Source: Pseudomonas sp. ATCC 13867 (GTDB lineage: Bacteria; Pseudomonadota; Gammaproteobacteria; Pseudomonadales; Pseudomonadaceae). Taken from it: a stretch of 64,000 nucleotides of DNA. Of this stretch, positions 37,905 through 51,755 are shown in pieces; the stretch's first letter is position 1; each line of letters begins with the position of its first letter. Below the pieces are notes generated by a model. That model ran no database searches. It saw only the letters and a list, made by a program, of their open reading frames with translations, and was not told the origin of the DNA. Both the position numbers and the translations under genes were made by a program. The stretch spans positions 4,223,001 to 4,287,000 of the forward strand of contig NC_020829.1 of assembly GCF_000349845.1 (NCBI RefSeq). The letters run 5' to 3'.

Positions 37905-37976
37905 TGTAGAAGCGAGCTTGCTCGCGAACAGGATTCACTCAGTATCTAGAAGTTCGCGAGCAAGCTCACTCCTACA
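37905..37976. repeat. REP pair
   Basis: Third REP doublet, arms 37905-37928 and 37953-37976. The arms carry one substitution each (TGTAGAAGCG and CTCACTCC) relative to the other copies, so this pair is slightly diverged. It lies between the RDD gene and the convergent lptG. Confidence 0.9.
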
Positions 37977-37979
37977 GGG

Positions 37980-39039
37980 TCAGCCGGCCCTTCGCAGCAG
38001 CAACACGCCGAGGAACGCGCAGATCGTCGCCGGCACCAGCACCGCCAGCAACGGCGGGAAGTTGAAGACCTGGCTGGACGGGCCGAGCAGGTCCTGAGCG
38101 ATGCGGAAGGTGAAGCCCACCAGCACGCCGGTGAACACGCGCTGGCCGAGGGTCACACTGCGCAGCGGGCCGAAGATGAAGGAAATCGCCATCAGCACCA
38201 ACGCTGCGGTAACAGCTGGCTGCAGGATCTTGGTCCAGAACGCCAGCCAATAGCGGTTGGCGCTCAGGCCCTGGTCCTGCAGGTAATGGATATAACTCCA
38301 CAGCCCGCTGATCGACAGCGCTTCCGGCTCCATCACGACGGTGTTCAGCAACTGCGGACTGAGCTGGATATTCCATGCTTCAGTGGGCTTGCTCACCACT
38401 TCGCTGCGCTTCTGGTCCATGTGCAGCACAGTGGTGGTTACCCCCTCGAGCATCCACTGATCATTCTGGAAAGTCGCCTGTTTGGCGAAGCTGGCGGTCT
38501 GCAGGCGATGTGCGTCATCGAAATCGTAACGGGTCACCCCCAGCAGCACGCCGTCGGAGCGCACCACGTTGATATGGATGAACTCGCGGCCCTGGCGGTG
38601 CCACAGGCCGGACTTCGAACTCTGCGCTCCGCCGCTGCTCTGGGCCAGGGCGCGGCCGCTCTGGGCCATCGTTTCGGTGTAGGGCACCACGTACTCGCCC
38701 AGCAGGATGCCGGCGAACATCAGCACCAGCATCGGTTTCATCACCGCCCAGACGATGCGCTGCAGCGACACGCCGGCGGCGCGCATGATGGTCAGTTCGC
38801 TGCTGCTGGCCAGGCTGCCGAGGCCAACCAGGCAGCCGATCAACGCCGCCATCGGCAGCATGTCGTAGGCGCGGCTGGGTGCGGTAAGGAGCACGAACTT
38901 GAGCGCCTCGGCGAGGGTATAGGTATCGGTGATCTGCCCCAACTGGTCGACGAAGGCGAACAGTTCAGCCAGGCCGAGAATGACCCCGAGCACGGCAAGG
39001 ATGGAGATGAAAACGGTGACGCCGATGTAACGGTCCAGC

Positions 39040-39047
<8 letters not shown>
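37980..39047 (-). CDS. lptG: LPS export permease LptG
   Basis: A 355-residue inner-membrane permease of the LptB2FG ABC transporter that extracts LPS for transport to the outer membrane. Seen: N-terminal helix KLDRYIGVTVFISILAVLGVILGLAELFAF, a three-helix block, a periplasmic jellyroll domain (about 130-260) and a second three-helix block ending in VLLLRRAG. It overlaps the end of lptF by 8 nt. Confidence 0.95.
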
Positions 39048-41855
<2,808 letters not shown>

Positions 41856-41883
41856 CGGAGTAAGACAGCAATGTTTTTTGGAA

Positions 41884-42008
41884 CCCAAAGCGTCGCGAGT
41901 GCCGCTCAGGCAAGGCGAAAGCCTGCGCGAATGCGCAGTTTACGTTTTGTAAATGAGCAATTTGCGCAGGTTTTCAACGCAGCATGAGCAAACGCAGCAG
42001 CTTTGGGG
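41884..42008. repeat. long imperfect inverted repeat before holC
   Basis: A roughly 125-nt element with outer arms CCCAAAGC (41884) and GCTTTGGG (42000-42007), inner arms that pair again (for example GCCTGCGCGAAT against ATTTGCGCAGG), and a centre TTTACGTTTTGTAAA. It resembles extragenic palindromic elements I associate with Pseudomonas, but I cannot confirm a family. Its right end runs into the holC ribosome-binding site, so folding could affect holC translation. Confidence 0.7.
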
Positions 42009-42015
42009 CCAAAAA

Positions 42016-42444
42016 ATGACGCGTGTGGATTTCTACGTCATCCCCAGCGCCGATCCCGACGCACGCCTGAGCATCGCCTGCCGCCTGGCCGAAAAGGCCT
42101 GGCGGCAAGGCATGCGCATCTTCGTGCTGTGCGAAGACGAGGCCCAGCGCGATGCGCTGGACGCCCGGCTGTGGAACTTCCGGGGCGAAACCTTCATCCC
42201 ACACAATGCGGTGGAAGAAGATGCCGACTCGCCGGTGGTACTCGCTCTGGGCGAACCGCCGGAAAGCCACCGGGACCTGCTGATCAACCTGACCCTGGTC
42301 ATTCCGCCCTTCGTCGATCATTTCAACCGGGTCGCCGAACTGGTGATCGAAGAACCGGCGATTCGTCAGGCCGCGCGGGAGAATTTCCGCCGCTACCGCG
42401 AGCAGGGCTATCCTTTGCAGGACCACCGCCTGCCTCGCCCTTGA
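42016..42444 (+). CDS. holC: DNA polymerase III chi subunit HolC
   Basis: A 142-residue clamp-loader accessory subunit that links the replisome to SSB. Seen: RVDFYVIPSADPDARLSIACRLAEKAWRQG and GETFIPHNA, typical of the family. ATG preceded by TGGGG, which is part of the inverted repeat. It lies downstream of pepA and upstream of valS, the common order. Confidence 0.94.
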   Translation: MTRVDFYVIPSADPDARLSIACRLAEKAWRQGMRIFVLCEDEAQRDALDARLWNFRGETFIPHNAVEEDADSPVVLALGEPPESHRDLLINLTLVIPPFVDHFNRVAELVIEEPAIRQAARENFRRYREQGYPLQDHRLPRP

Positions 42445-42463
42445 GAGCGCACCAGCCAAGATC

Positions 42464-42820
42464 ATGGACAGCCGTAAGCCCCCGCACGACCCCGACCACC
42501 TGCTGGAAGACCTGAAGAAGATCCAGGACCTGCTGGACGAATCGGGCAACGAGCCGCCGCTGCTCACCGAATCCTTCGAGCCGGACAACATTCCCCTGCT
42601 GTCCGACGTCGTCACGCCCGCGCCGCGCACTCCCGAACCCGCAGCCCCGACGCAGGAGCCACGGACCGCCGAGCTCGACCACCTGGACCTGGAGCTGCGC
42701 GCCGCCGCCGAGCTGATCCTGCAGGACGTGATCGACGACTTCGCGCCGCAGATCGAAGCCGAACTGCAGCGCCGCCTGGAAGCCCGCCTCCAGCGCCTGC
42801 TGGCCCAGCGCAAGAGCTGA
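42464..42820 (+). CDS. conserved hypothetical protein between holC and valS
   Basis: A 118-residue soluble protein starting MDSRKPPHDPDHLLEDLKKIQDLLDE. It has an acidic helical N-terminal part, a Pro-rich middle (TPAPRTPEPAAPTQEP) and a C-terminal helix that looks like a coiled coil (LILQDVIDDFAPQIEAELQRRLEARLQRLL). It begins 19 nt after holC, so is probably co-transcribed. The position is conserved in P. aeruginosa as I recall it; no function is known to me. Confidence 0.8.
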   Translation: MDSRKPPHDPDHLLEDLKKIQDLLDESGNEPPLLTESFEPDNIPLLSDVVTPAPRTPEPAAPTQEPRTAELDHLDLELRAAAELILQDVIDDFAPQIEAELQRRLEARLQRLLAQRKS

Positions 42821-42838
42821 CCGCACCGCCCCCTTACT

Positions 42839-42916
42839 TGTAGGAGCGAGCTTGCTCGCGAACGCTCTTCTGCAAGCTCGCAGTGGTGGCAGTTCGCGAG
42901 CAAGCTCGCTCCTACA
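42839..42916. repeat. REP pair
   Basis: Fourth REP doublet, arms 42839-42862 and 42893-42916, about 18 nt after the stop codon of the small conserved gene and upstream of the valS promoter region. Confidence 0.92.
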
Positions 42917-42963
42917 ATTGCTTCCCCCTGCCGCCCCGGTGGCCTGCAAGGCTCGCGCCCCGT

Positions 42964-42969
42964 TATACT
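42964..42969 (+). promoter_or_regulatory. -10 box upstream of valS
   Basis: TATACT 42 nt before the valS ATG; no convincing -35 at 16-18 nt. Confidence 0.35.
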
Positions 42970-43011
42970 CACCGGTTTTCCGTCTAGCCTTATCAGGGTC
43001 CCGCCGCGCTC

Positions 43012-45861
43012 ATGGACAAGACCTACCAGCCCCACGCCATCGAATCCCACTGGTACCCCCTGTGGGAGAAAGAGAACTACTTCGCCCCGCAAGGTTCCGG
43101 CGAGCCGTACACCATCATGATCCCGCCGCCGAACGTCACCGGCAGCCTGCACATGGGCCACGGCTTCAACAACGCCATCATGGACGCGCTGATCCGCTAC
43201 CGCCGCATGCAGGGCCGCAACACCCTGTGGCAGCCGGGCACCGACCACGCCGGCATCGCCACCCAGATGGTGGTAGAGCGCCAGCTGGCCGCCCAGGGCA
43301 TCGCCCGTCACGACCTGGGCCGCGAGAAGTTCCTGGAGAAGGTCTGGGAGTGGAAGGATCAGTCCGGCGGCACCATCACCCGCCAGATTCGCCGCCTGGG
43401 TTCCTCCGTGGACTGGTCGCGCGAGCGCTTCACCATGGACGAGGGCCTGTCCAACGCCGTGAAGGAAGCCTTCGTGCGCCTGCACGAGGACGGCCTGATC
43501 TATCGCGGCAAGCGCCTGGTCAACTGGGACACCAAGTTCCACACCGCCATTTCCGACCTGGAAGTGGAGAACCACGACGAGAAGGGCCACCTCTGGCACC
43601 TGCGCTATCCGCTGGCCGACGGTCACAAGACCGCCGACGGCAAGGACCACCTGGTCGTCGCCACCACCCGTCCAGAAACCCTGCTGGGTGACAGCGCCGT
43701 CGCCGTTCACCCGGAAGACGAGCGCTACGCTGCGCTGATCGGCACCTTCGTCGACCTGCCGCTGGTGGGCCGGCGCATCCCGATCATCGCCGACGACTAC
43801 GTCGACCGCGAGTTCGGCACCGGCTGCGTGAAGATCACCCCGGCCCACGACTTCAACGACTACGAAGTCGGTAAGCGCCACGACCTGCCGCTGATCAACA
43901 TCTTCGACAAGGACGCCGCCGTCCTCGCCGTCGCCCAGGTGTTCAAGCTCGACGGCAGCGTCAACGCAGAGCTGGACGCCAGCCTGCCCGCCGCCTATGC
44001 CGGCATGGATCGCTTCGTCGCACGCAAGCAGATCGTCGCCGACATCGAAGTCGCCGGCCTGCTGGAGAAGATCGACGACCACGCGCTGAAAGTGCCCAAG
44101 GGCGACCGCTCCGGCACCGTCATCGAGCCGTGGCTGACCGACCAGTGGTACGTCTCCACCAAGCCGCTGGCCGAACCGGCCATCGCCGCCGTGGAAGATG
44201 GCAGCATCCAGTTCGTGCCCAAGCAGTACGAGAACATGTACTTCAGCTGGATGCGCGACATCCAGGACTGGTGCATCAGCCGTCAGCTGTGGTGGGGCCA
44301 CCGCATCCCGGCCTGGTACGACGACGCCGGCAACGTCTACGTCGGCCGCAACGAGGCCGAAGTACGCGCCAAGCACAACCTGGGCGACGCCAACCTGCGC
44401 CAGGACGAAGACGTCCTCGACACCTGGTTCAGCTCGGGCCTGTGGACCTTCTCCACCCTCGGCTGGCCGGAACAGACCGACTACCTGAAGACCTTCCACC
44501 CCACCGACGTGCTGGTGACCGGCTTCGACATCATCTTCTTCTGGGTCGCGCGCATGATCATGCTGACCATGCACCTGATCAAGAATGGCGATGGCAGCGC
44601 GCAGATCCCGTTCAAGACCGTCTACGTCCACGGTCTGGTGCGCGACGGCCAGGGCCAGAAGATGTCCAAGTCCAAAGGCAACGTGCTCGACCCGCTGGAC
44701 ATCGTCGACGGCATCACCCTGGACGAGCTGCTGGAGAAACGCACCAGCGGCATGATGCAGCCCAAGCTCGCCGAGAAGATCGCCAAGCAGACGAAAGCCG
44801 AGTTCCCCGAAGGCATCGCCAGCTACGGCACCGACGCCCTGCGCTTCACCTTCTGCTCGCTGGCTTCCACCGGTCGCGACATCAAGTTCGACATGGGCCG
44901 CGTCGAGGGCTACCGCAACTTCTGCAACAAGCTGTGGAACGCCGCCAACTTCGTCATCGAGAACACCGATGGCAAGGACACCGGCGTGAATGGCGAGCCG
45001 GTCGAGCTGTCCTCGGTGGACCGCTGGATCATCTCCGCCCTGCAGCGCACCGAGATCGAAGTCGCGCGCCAGCTGGACGCCTTCCGCTTCGACCTCGCCA
45101 CCCAGGCCCTCTACGAGTTCATCTGGGACGAGTACTGCGCCTGGTACCTGGAACTGGTCAAGCCGGTGCTGTGGGATGAGAACGCGCCGATCGAACGCCA
45201 GCGCGGCACCCGTCGCACCCTGGCGCGCGTGCTGGAAACCGCCCTGCGCCTGGCACACCCGTTCATGCCGTTCATCACCGAGGAAATCTGGCAGCGCATC
45301 AAGGCGTCCGCCGGCAAGACCGGTGACACCCTGATGCTGCAACCCTGGCCGATCGCCGACGAGGCGAAGATCGACGCCGCCGCCGAAGGCGACATCGAGT
45401 GGGTCAAAGCCCTGATGCTGGGCATCCGCCAGATCCGTGGCGAGATGAACATCTCCATGGCCAAGCGCATCGACCTGGTGCTGAACAACGCCTCCCCCGA
45501 GGACCACCGCCGCCTGGCCGACAACGAGCCGTTGCTGATGAAGCTGGCCAAGCTCGAGACCATCCGCGTGCTGGACGAAGGCGAAGAGCCGCCGATGTCC
45601 GCCACCGCGCTGGTCGGCGACCTGCAGGTGCTGGTACCGATGGCCGGTCTGATCGACAAGGCTGCCGAGATGGCGCGCCTGGACAAGGAAATCCAGCGCC
45701 TGGAAGGCGAAGTCAAACGCGTGGGCGGCAAGCTGTCCAACGAAGGTTTCGTCGCCAAGGCCCCGCCGGAAGTGATCGAGAAGGAACGCGCCAAGCTGGC
45801 TGAAGCCGAGCAGGCCGTGACCAACCTGATCCAGCAGCGCGAGAAGATCGCCAGCCTGTAA
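43012..45861 (+). CDS. valS: valyl-tRNA synthetase
   Basis: A 949-residue class Ia synthetase with editing domain. Seen: HIGH-type motif in [12 protein letters not shown] near residue 45, editing-domain [21 protein letters not shown] motif in [14 protein letters not shown] near residue 550, and a C-terminal tRNA-binding coiled coil ([18 protein letters not shown]). Length is normal. It is followed by a terminator and a REP pair. Confidence 0.98.
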   Translation: MDKTYQPHAIESHWYPLWEKENYFAPQGSGEPYTIMIPPPNVTGSLHMGHGFNNAIMDALIRYRRMQGRNTLWQPGTDHAGIATQMVVERQLAAQGIARHDLGREKFLEKVWEWKDQSGGTITRQIRRLGSSVDWSRERFTMDEGLSNAVKEAFVRLHEDGLIYRGKRLVNWDTKFHTAISDLEVENHDEKGHLWHLRYPLADGHKTADGKDHLVVATTRPETLLGDSAVAVHPEDERYAALIGTFVDLPLVGRRIPIIADDYVDREFGTGCVKITPAHDFNDYEVGKRHDLPLINIFDKDAAVLAVAQVFKLDGSVNAELDASLPAAYAGMDRFVARKQIVADIEVAGLLEKIDDHALKVPKGDRSGTVIEPWLTDQWYVSTKPLAEPAIAAVEDGSIQFVPKQYENMYFSWMRDIQDWCISRQLWWGHRIPAWYDDAGNVYVGRNEAEVRAKHNLGDANLRQDEDVLDTWFSSGLWTFSTLGWPEQTDYLKTFHPTDVLVTGFDIIFFWVARMIMLTMHLIKNGDGSAQIPFKTVYVHGLVRDGQGQKMSKSKGNVLDPLDIVDGITLDELLEKRTSGMMQPKLAEKIAKQTKAEFPEGIASYGTDALRFTFCSLASTGRDIKFDMGRVEGYRNFCNKLWNAANFVIENTDGKDTGVNGEPVELSSVDRWIISALQRTEIEVARQLDAFRFDLATQALYEFIWDEYCAWYLELVKPVLWDENAPIERQRGTRRTLARVLETALRLAHPFMPFITEEIWQRIKASAGKTGDTLMLQPWPIADEAKIDAAAEGDIEWVKALMLGIRQIRGEMNISMAKRIDLVLNNASPEDHRRLADNEPLLMKLAKLETIRVLDEGEEPPMSATALVGDLQVLVPMAGLIDKAAEMARLDKEIQRLEGEVKRVGGKLSNEGFVAKAPPEVIEKERAKLAEAEQAVTNLIQQREKIASL

Positions 45862-45870
45862 GCCCCAACA

Positions 45871-45900
45871 CAAGGCCCGCCAATGCGGGCCTTGTGCTTT
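45871..45900 (+). terminator. terminator after valS
   Basis: Stem CAAGGCCCGC/GCGGGCCTTG with CAAT loop, 10 nt after the stop codon; the following T tract is short (TGCTTT). Confidence 0.75.
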
Positions 45901-45914
45901 GCGGGGGAACCCCC

Positions 45915-45987
45915 TGTAGGAGCGAGCTTGCTCGCGAACAGCCCAAACCTCCAAGCAAGAGCGTTCGCGAGCAAGCTCGCTCCTACA
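45915..45987. repeat. REP pair
   Basis: Fifth REP doublet, arms 45915-45938 and 45964-45987, between the convergent valS and M14 peptidase genes, 8 nt from the latter's stop codon. Confidence 0.92.
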
Positions 45988-45994
45988 GTCGCCG

Positions 45995-47899
45995 CTAGTA
46001 CACCGTCCCCACCGGATACACGTAGGCATTTACGTCATAGAACGGCGTGCGCTGGTAGAACCACTGCAGGCGCGCCTGGGCGTCCTTGGCGAAGGCCTTG
46101 TCGTCCTTCAGCTTCTTCTCGAACTCGGCCTTGAGCTTCGGGTCTTCGGCGAGCATCTTGCGCGCCATCGGCTCCATCACGTATTCCTCGGGCTCCTCGG
46201 CGGAAACCAGGGTCGAGTTGAAGAAGCCCCAGGACCAGAACGAGTCCGGGCTTTCCGCGGTCAGCAGGTTGATCGCCAGTACACCCAGCGGCTGGTCGGT
46301 ATCAATCACCACCGAACCGGCCGGGTAGGTCTGCAGACGCTGGAATGGTTTGCCCACGCCGCTGACCAACAGGTGCCCTTCATAGCCGGGAATCTCGTTG
46401 CTGGCGGCGCGGTCAGGCTCGAAGCCGCCGGCCAGCTTGATGTCGTCCATGCGCTGCAGGGTCACCTCGATGGGCGTGGCCTTGTCCAGGGTCTTCATCT
46501 GGATGCCGTGGGACTTCAGGCGCGCGATCACCTCGCTCCACTGCACCGGCACCACATACTGTTTCGGCCGCTTCACCACCAGGTCCGGCACCGAGTTGTC
46601 GGTGATCGGCACGTTCAGTTGCTTGGGCTTGTTGCTCCAGACGATGGTTTTCTTGCCGGTGATCGGCGACTCCTCGTAGCGGTAGTCGCCCACGGTGAAC
46701 GGCGTGTGCTGCGCATCGCCCGGCTTCCAGGTGAGGATCACCTGCTTCTGCGCCGCCAGCCGCTCGCGGTCCTTGACGATCGCCTGCTTCAGCGAGTCGG
46801 CGTTGTCGCCGATCACCTGGAACATCGCCTTGAGCATCACGTAGTTACCCAGCACCTGGGTTTCGTAGGGGTGCAGCGCGTGCTGCTCGATAAGGATCGA
46901 GGGCACGTTGCGGATGTCGCCGTACTGGTTGGAAAAACGCGCCAGGTCGGTGCGGTACGGGTAGTAGCCCTGGGTCGGGTCCTGGTTGTCGTTGAAGCTG
47001 ATGCACTCGTGGACCACATGCCCGTCACCCTCCAGCTCCTTGTACACCGGGCCGCGCATCACCTTGTCCATCCACTCGCTGGAAGCCGGCGACCAGCCGT
47101 TGCCGTTGTGGCAGTAGGAGCTGTCGTAGGGATACATGGCGCCGTCGGTGGAGTGGGTGTCGGCGAAGAAGCTCAGGTCGTACTGGTTGAACACCGAGGC
47201 GACGTTGCGGATTTCCGCGCTGTCGAGCTTGGTGAAGTCGCGGTTGAGGTTGTAGTTCAGCCCGTTGACCCGCCAGCCGGTGACCTGCGGGCCGTTCTGG
47301 TTGATCCGCCCGTAGGGGCTGCGGCGCAGGTCGCCGTCGATGTTAACGGTGGGGATGAAGAGGATGTTGACCTTGTCCAGCAGAGCGGCCAGCGGCTTGT
47401 CGCCGGTGGTCATGTCGCGCAGCAGCATGAACATGGCGTCCTTGCCGTTGGCCTCGCCGGGGTGGATTTCCGCCTCGACGAAGATCGTCGGCCTGCCAGA
47501 CTTGTTCAGCCCGGCGGCCGACTTGTCCGCCTCGCGGCTGGCGGTGACCAGCAGCATCGGCTCGCCGGTGGCGCTGTTCTCCGGCAGGTCGCTCAGGGTG
47601 ATGGCGCCGCCGGAGGCCTCCGCCAGCTTCTCCAGCCAGGCGCGGGTCTGGTGGTAATCGGAGGTCTGCTTGAATCCGCTGGACTCAGCCAGGGTGATCA
47701 GCGGGTTGTCGGCCTTGGCGATGTACTTGGTGCTGGTGAGCTTCTGCTCGAACATCGCCGGCAGGATGCGGGTCTTGGCGGCGGCGCTGTAGCCGCTGTC
47801 ATCGATGTATCCCGGCGCCGAAGGCAGGGCAGCGTACAGGGGCAGGCTGGTGGTGGCGAACAGGCCGGCGAGCAAGGTCCGGGATGAGAGGTGGTGCAT
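45995..47899 (-). CDS. exported M14-family zinc carboxypeptidase-like protein
   Basis: A 634-residue protein with an N-terminal signal peptide (SRTLLAGLFATTSLPLYA) and an M14 peptidase domain in the first half: zinc-binding HxxE in EIHPGEANGKDAM and the third ligand His in FADTHSTDGAM, with RINQNGPQVTGWR and YNLNRDF between them, also typical. The C-terminal half is not recognised. The start ATG follows AAGGAG. Expected to act on peptides in the periplasm or outside the cell; the substrate is unknown. It is divergent from the TPP-enzyme gene. Confidence 0.85.
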   Translation of the reverse strand: MHHLSSRTLLAGLFATTSLPLYAALPSAPGYIDDSGYSAAAKTRILPAMFEQKLTSTKYIAKADNPLITLAESSGFKQTSDYHQTRAWLEKLAEASGGAITLSDLPENSATGEPMLLVTASREADKSAAGLNKSGRPTIFVEAEIHPGEANGKDAMFMLLRDMTTGDKPLAALLDKVNILFIPTVNIDGDLRRSPYGRINQNGPQVTGWRVNGLNYNLNRDFTKLDSAEIRNVASVFNQYDLSFFADTHSTDGAMYPYDSSYCHNGNGWSPASSEWMDKVMRGPVYKELEGDGHVVHECISFNDNQDPTQGYYPYRTDLARFSNQYGDIRNVPSILIEQHALHPYETQVLGNYVMLKAMFQVIGDNADSLKQAIVKDRERLAAQKQVILTWKPGDAQHTPFTVGDYRYEESPITGKKTIVWSNKPKQLNVPITDNSVPDLVVKRPKQYVVPVQWSEVIARLKSHGIQMKTLDKATPIEVTLQRMDDIKLAGGFEPDRAASNEIPGYEGHLLVSGVGKPFQRLQTYPAGSVVIDTDQPLGVLAINLLTAESPDSFWSWGFFNSTLVSAEEPEEYVMEPMARKMLAEDPKLKAEFEKKLKDDKAFAKDAQARLQWFYQRTPFYDVNAYVYPVGTVY

Positions 47900-48124
47900 G
47901 GGAGAGTCTCCTTTGTGCGGCAAATCGTCCTGCGAGCACGTCCGCGCCCGTGCATCAACCATAGACAACTCCGGGGATACGCCAGCGCGGTTCGTCGTCG
48001 CGCCCGCTCCGGGGCGGCATGTTCATTCCAGGGCGGAATGACCTTGCGAAGAATGCTCGCTTGGATCGTCGTGGCAGTTGTTCGAAGATCAGCGCACCCC
48101 TGCCCCTCCAGGAACCCGACGCCC

Positions 48125-49780
48125 ATGTCCGATACCCCGGCCCGCAACGGCGGCCAGATCCTCGTCGATGCCCTGCTGCGCCACGCGGTGGATACCGTCT
48201 ACTGCATCCCCGGCGAAAGCTACCTGCCGGTGCTCGACGCGCTGTACGACGCCGCCGGCATCCAGACCATCGTCACCCGCCACGAAGGCGCCGCCTCGAA
48301 CATGGCCGACGCCTACGGCAAGCTCACCGGCCGCCCCGGCATCTGCTTCGTCACCCGCGGGCCGGGCGCGACCCACGCGGCCAACGGCGTGCACACGGCG
48401 ATGCAGGACTCGACGCCGATGATCCTCTTCATCGGCCAGGTGGAAAGCGCCTTCAAGGGCCGCGAGGCCTTCCAGGAAGTGGACTACCGGCAGATGTTCG
48501 GCGGCCTGGCCAAGTGGGCCACCGAAGTCGACGACATCCGCCGCCTCCCGGAGATCGTCGCCCGCGCCTTCCGCGTCGCCCAGTCCGGGCGGCCCGGCCC
48601 GGTGGTGATCGGGTTGCCGGAGGAAGTGCTGTTCGACTCCGCGCAGGTCGCCGATGTGGCACCGACGCCGATCACTCGTGCGGCTCCCTGCGCCAACGCC
48701 CTGGCCGAACTGCGCGATCGCCTGAGCCAGGCCCGGCGTCCGCTACTGATCGTCGGCGGCACCGGCTGGACACAGGAGGCCTGCGAGCAGGTACGCGCCT
48801 TCGCCCGCGCCAACAGGCTGCCGCTGCTGGCCTCGTTCCGCCGCCAGGACCTGATCGACAACCGCGACGAGCAATACGCCGGCCAGCTCGGCTTCGGCGC
48901 CTCACCCAAGCTCACGGCGCGCGTGCAGGAAGCCGACCTGCTGCTGGTGCTCGGCTCACGCCTGAGCGAAACGCCCAGCGCCGGCTATACCCTGATCCAG
49001 AGCCCGCGCCCGCTGCAGGAAATGATCCACGTCTACCCCGACGCCAGCGAGCTGGGCCGCGTCTACCAGGCGGACCAGTGCATCCAGGCCGGCATGCCGG
49101 AGATCGCCGCAGCCCTCGCCGGCCTCGCTCCCCTCGCCGAGACGCCCTGGGCCGAATGGACCGCTTCAGCCCGCGCCGATTACCTCAGCTACATCACCCC
49201 GCCGCAGAACACAGAACCGCCACAGGGCGTGGACCTCACCCAGGTCGTCCAGTACCTGAACGAAACGCTGCCGGACGACGCCGTGATCAGCAACGGCGCC
49301 GGCAACTACGCCGTCTGGGTCCACCGCTTCTACCGCTACCGCTCCCCGCGCAGCCAACTGGCACCCACCAACGGCGCGATGGGCTACGGCTTCCCCGCGG
49401 CCATCGCCGCCAAGCTGCGCGACCCGCAGCGCAGCGTGGTGTGCTTCGCCGGCGACGGCTGCTTCATGATGTACCCGCAGGAGCTGGCCACCGCCGTGCA
49501 GTACGGCGCGCCGCTGACCGTCATCGTGGTCAACAACGGCATGCTCGGCACCATCCGCATGCACCAGGAGCGCGAGTACCCCGGCCGCATCAGCGCCACC
49601 GCACTGCGCAACCCGGATTTCGTCGCCCTCGCCCAGGCCTTCGGCGCCCACGGCGAACGGGTCGAACGCAGCGAGGATTTCGCCGCCGCGTTCCAGCGCG
49701 CCCAGGCCAGCGGCAAGCCGGCGCTGATCGAGCTGCGCACCGATCCCCGGCAGATCACTCCGGCCGCGCGCCTGCCCTGA
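48125..49780 (+). CDS. thiamine-diphosphate-dependent enzyme, acetolactate synthase large-subunit-like
   Basis: A 551-residue TPP enzyme with the three-domain layout of acetolactate synthase, benzoylformate decarboxylase and relatives. The N-terminal pyrimidine domain has the catalytic Glu54 in TRHEGAASNMADAYGK; the C-terminal domain has the TPP motif GDGCFMMYPQEL...VIVVNN and GAMGYGFPAAI. No regulatory small subunit (IlvN) is nearby, so it is probably not the anabolic synthase; decarboxylase or carboligase activity of unknown substrate is likely. It is followed by a permease gene 111 nt downstream. Confidence 0.85.
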   Translation: MSDTPARNGGQILVDALLRHAVDTVYCIPGESYLPVLDALYDAAGIQTIVTRHEGAASNMADAYGKLTGRPGICFVTRGPGATHAANGVHTAMQDSTPMILFIGQVESAFKGREAFQEVDYRQMFGGLAKWATEVDDIRRLPEIVARAFRVAQSGRPGPVVIGLPEEVLFDSAQVADVAPTPITRAAPCANALAELRDRLSQARRPLLIVGGTGWTQEACEQVRAFARANRLPLLASFRRQDLIDNRDEQYAGQLGFGASPKLTARVQEADLLLVLGSRLSETPSAGYTLIQSPRPLQEMIHVYPDASELGRVYQADQCIQAGMPEIAAALAGLAPLAETPWAEWTASARADYLSYITPPQNTEPPQGVDLTQVVQYLNETLPDDAVISNGAGNYAVWVHRFYRYRSPRSQLAPTNGAMGYGFPAAIAAKLRDPQRSVVCFAGDGCFMMYPQELATAVQYGAPLTVIVVNNGMLGTIRMHQEREYPGRISATALRNPDFVALAQAFGAHGERVERSEDFAAAFQRAQASGKPALIELRTDPRQITPAARLP

Positions 49781-49891
49781 CGGCGCAATCCTGGCATACG
49801 CAGGTCCCAGGCTTCGCTAAGCTGCACCGGGTCAAGGCATTGCGCCCGCGCCAGCGGGCACAATGGCGCCGGAAATCCGCAAGGGAAGCGC

Positions 49892-51721
49892 ATGAGTCTG
49901 CCACTGATCTGGGTCCTGTTCCTGCTCGCCACCGCCGTGGCGCTGTTCGTCATCAACCGTCCGCGGATGGACGTGGTCGCCCTGCTGGTGATGGTCGCCC
50001 TGCCCCTCTCCGGGGTGATCAGCGTGCAGGAGTCGCTGGCCGGCTTCGCCGATCCCAACGTCATCCTGATCGCCGCGCTGTTCGTCATCGGCGAGGGGCT
50101 GGTACGCACCGGCGTGGCCTACCGCATCGGCGAATGGCTGACGCGCCGGGCCGGCGCCAGCGAGACGCGCCTGCTGGTGCTGCTGATGCTCGCCGTGGCC
50201 GGGCTTGGCTCGGTGATGAGTTCCACCGGGGTGGTCGCCATCTTCATTCCCGTGGTGCTGAGCATCGCCGCGCGCCTGCACGTGTCGCCGCGCCGGCTGA
50301 TGATGCCGTTGAGCTTCGCCGGGCTGATCAGCGGCATGCTCACCCTGGTCGCCACCGCGCCCAACGTGGTGGTGCACAGCGAACTGGTGCGCGAGGGCTC
50401 GGAGGGTTTCGGCTTCTTCAGCTTCACGCCCTTCGGCCTGGTGGTCCTGGTCCTGGGCATCGGCTACATGCTGGTGGCGCGCCGCTGGCTGGGCGACGAC
50501 GCCAGCGACGCCAGGCAGAACCTCAAGCGCCGCACCCTGGGCGACCTGATCCGCGACTACCAGTTGGCCGGCCGCGAGCGCCGCCTGCGCATCCGCGCCG
50601 ATTCGCAACTGGTGGGCATGAGCCTGGGCGACATGGAGCTGCGCGCCCGCGCCGGCACCAACGTGGTGGCCATCGAACGCATGGTGCACTTCCGCCTGAA
50701 GATCTTCGGCCCCAGCGCCAACATCACCCTGCATGCCGGCGACGTGCTGCTGGTGGACATCTATGGCGAGCGCGGCGACCTGTTGGGCCTGTACCACGAA
50801 TACGGCCTGGAACCGCTGAGCCTGCAGGGCGACTACTTCACCGAGCGCGCCCACGAAGTAGGAATGGCCGAAGTGACGCTGCCGCCGGAATCCACCCTGC
50901 TCGGCAAAAGCGTGCTGGAGCTGGAGTTCCGCAGCCAGTTCGGCCTCAACGTGGTCGGCCTGCGGCGCAACCGAGAGGCACTGGTGGACGGCCTGCTGGA
51001 GGCCAAGCTGAAGGTCGGCGATACCCTGCTGGTGATCGGCGCCTGGAAGGACATCCGCCAGCTGCAGGCGCGCGGGCGCGACTTCCTGGTGCTCAGCCTG
51101 CCCGCCGAGGTGGACGAAGCCGCCCCCGCCGCCAGCCAGGCGCCCCACGCGCTGTTCAGCCTGGCGGTGATGGTGATCCTGATGGTCAGCGGCCTGGCGC
51201 CCAACGTCATGGCGGCGCTGATCGGCTGCCTGCTGATGGGCGCGTTCCGCTGCATCGACATGGACAGCGCCTACCGCTCGATCCACTGGCAGAGCCTGCT
51301 GCTGATCGTCGGCATGCTGCCCTTCGCCCTCGCCCTGCAGAAGACCGGCGGCATCGACCTGGCGGTCAACGGCCTGGTCGGCGCGCTCGGCGGCGCCGGT
51401 CACTATGCGATCCTCGCCAGCCTGTTCGTGCTCACCGCGCTGATCGGCCTGTTCATCTCCAACACCGCCACCGCCGTGCTCATGGCGCCGGTCGCCATCG
51501 CCACGGCGAAAGCCCTCGGCGCCTCGCCCCAGGCGTTCGCCATGATCGTCGCGCTGGCCGCCTCGGCCGCGTTCATGACGCCGATCTCCTCGCCGGTGAA
51601 CACCCTGGTGCTCGGCCCCGGACGCTATCGCTTCGGAGATTTCGTCAAGGTTGGCGTACCCTTCACGATTCTGGTGATGATCGTCAGCGTTCTGCTGGTA
51701 CCCTGGCTGCTGCCGCTGTAG
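49892..51721 (+). CDS. SLC13/DASS-type permease with central RCK-C (TrkA-C) domains
   Basis: A 609-residue inner-membrane transporter. About five hydrophobic helices (residues 1-205) are followed by two TrkA-C-like cytoplasmic domains (about 210-385, with [28 protein letters not shown] and [26 protein letters not shown]), then further helices including [17 protein letters not shown] and [17 protein letters not shown], the DASS signature regions. Substrates of such proteins are anions such as sulfate or dicarboxylates; which one is unknown. It may be linked to the TPP enzyme upstream. Confidence 0.85.
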   Translation: MSLPLIWVLFLLATAVALFVINRPRMDVVALLVMVALPLSGVISVQESLAGFADPNVILIAALFVIGEGLVRTGVAYRIGEWLTRRAGASETRLLVLLMLAVAGLGSVMSSTGVVAIFIPVVLSIAARLHVSPRRLMMPLSFAGLISGMLTLVATAPNVVVHSELVREGSEGFGFFSFTPFGLVVLVLGIGYMLVARRWLGDDASDARQNLKRRTLGDLIRDYQLAGRERRLRIRADSQLVGMSLGDMELRARAGTNVVAIERMVHFRLKIFGPSANITLHAGDVLLVDIYGERGDLLGLYHEYGLEPLSLQGDYFTERAHEVGMAEVTLPPESTLLGKSVLELEFRSQFGLNVVGLRRNREALVDGLLEAKLKVGDTLLVIGAWKDIRQLQARGRDFLVLSLPAEVDEAAPAASQAPHALFSLAVMVILMVSGLAPNVMAALIGCLLMGAFRCIDMDSAYRSIHWQSLLLIVGMLPFALALQKTGGIDLAVNGLVGALGGAGHYAILASLFVLTALIGLFISNTATAVLMAPVAIATAKALGASPQAFAMIVALAASAAFMTPISSPVNTLVLGPGRYRFGDFVKVGVPFTILVMIVSVLLVPWLLPL

Positions 51722-51755
51722 CCGGCCACTACAAGATCACCAAGGAAACGTCTCG

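Noticed and set aside
41953..42015. 21-codon N-terminal extension of HolC through the inverted repeat
   Set aside because: Known HolC proteins start at MTRVDFYV-like sequences, and the extension is repeat DNA; the inner ATG has its own TGGGG.
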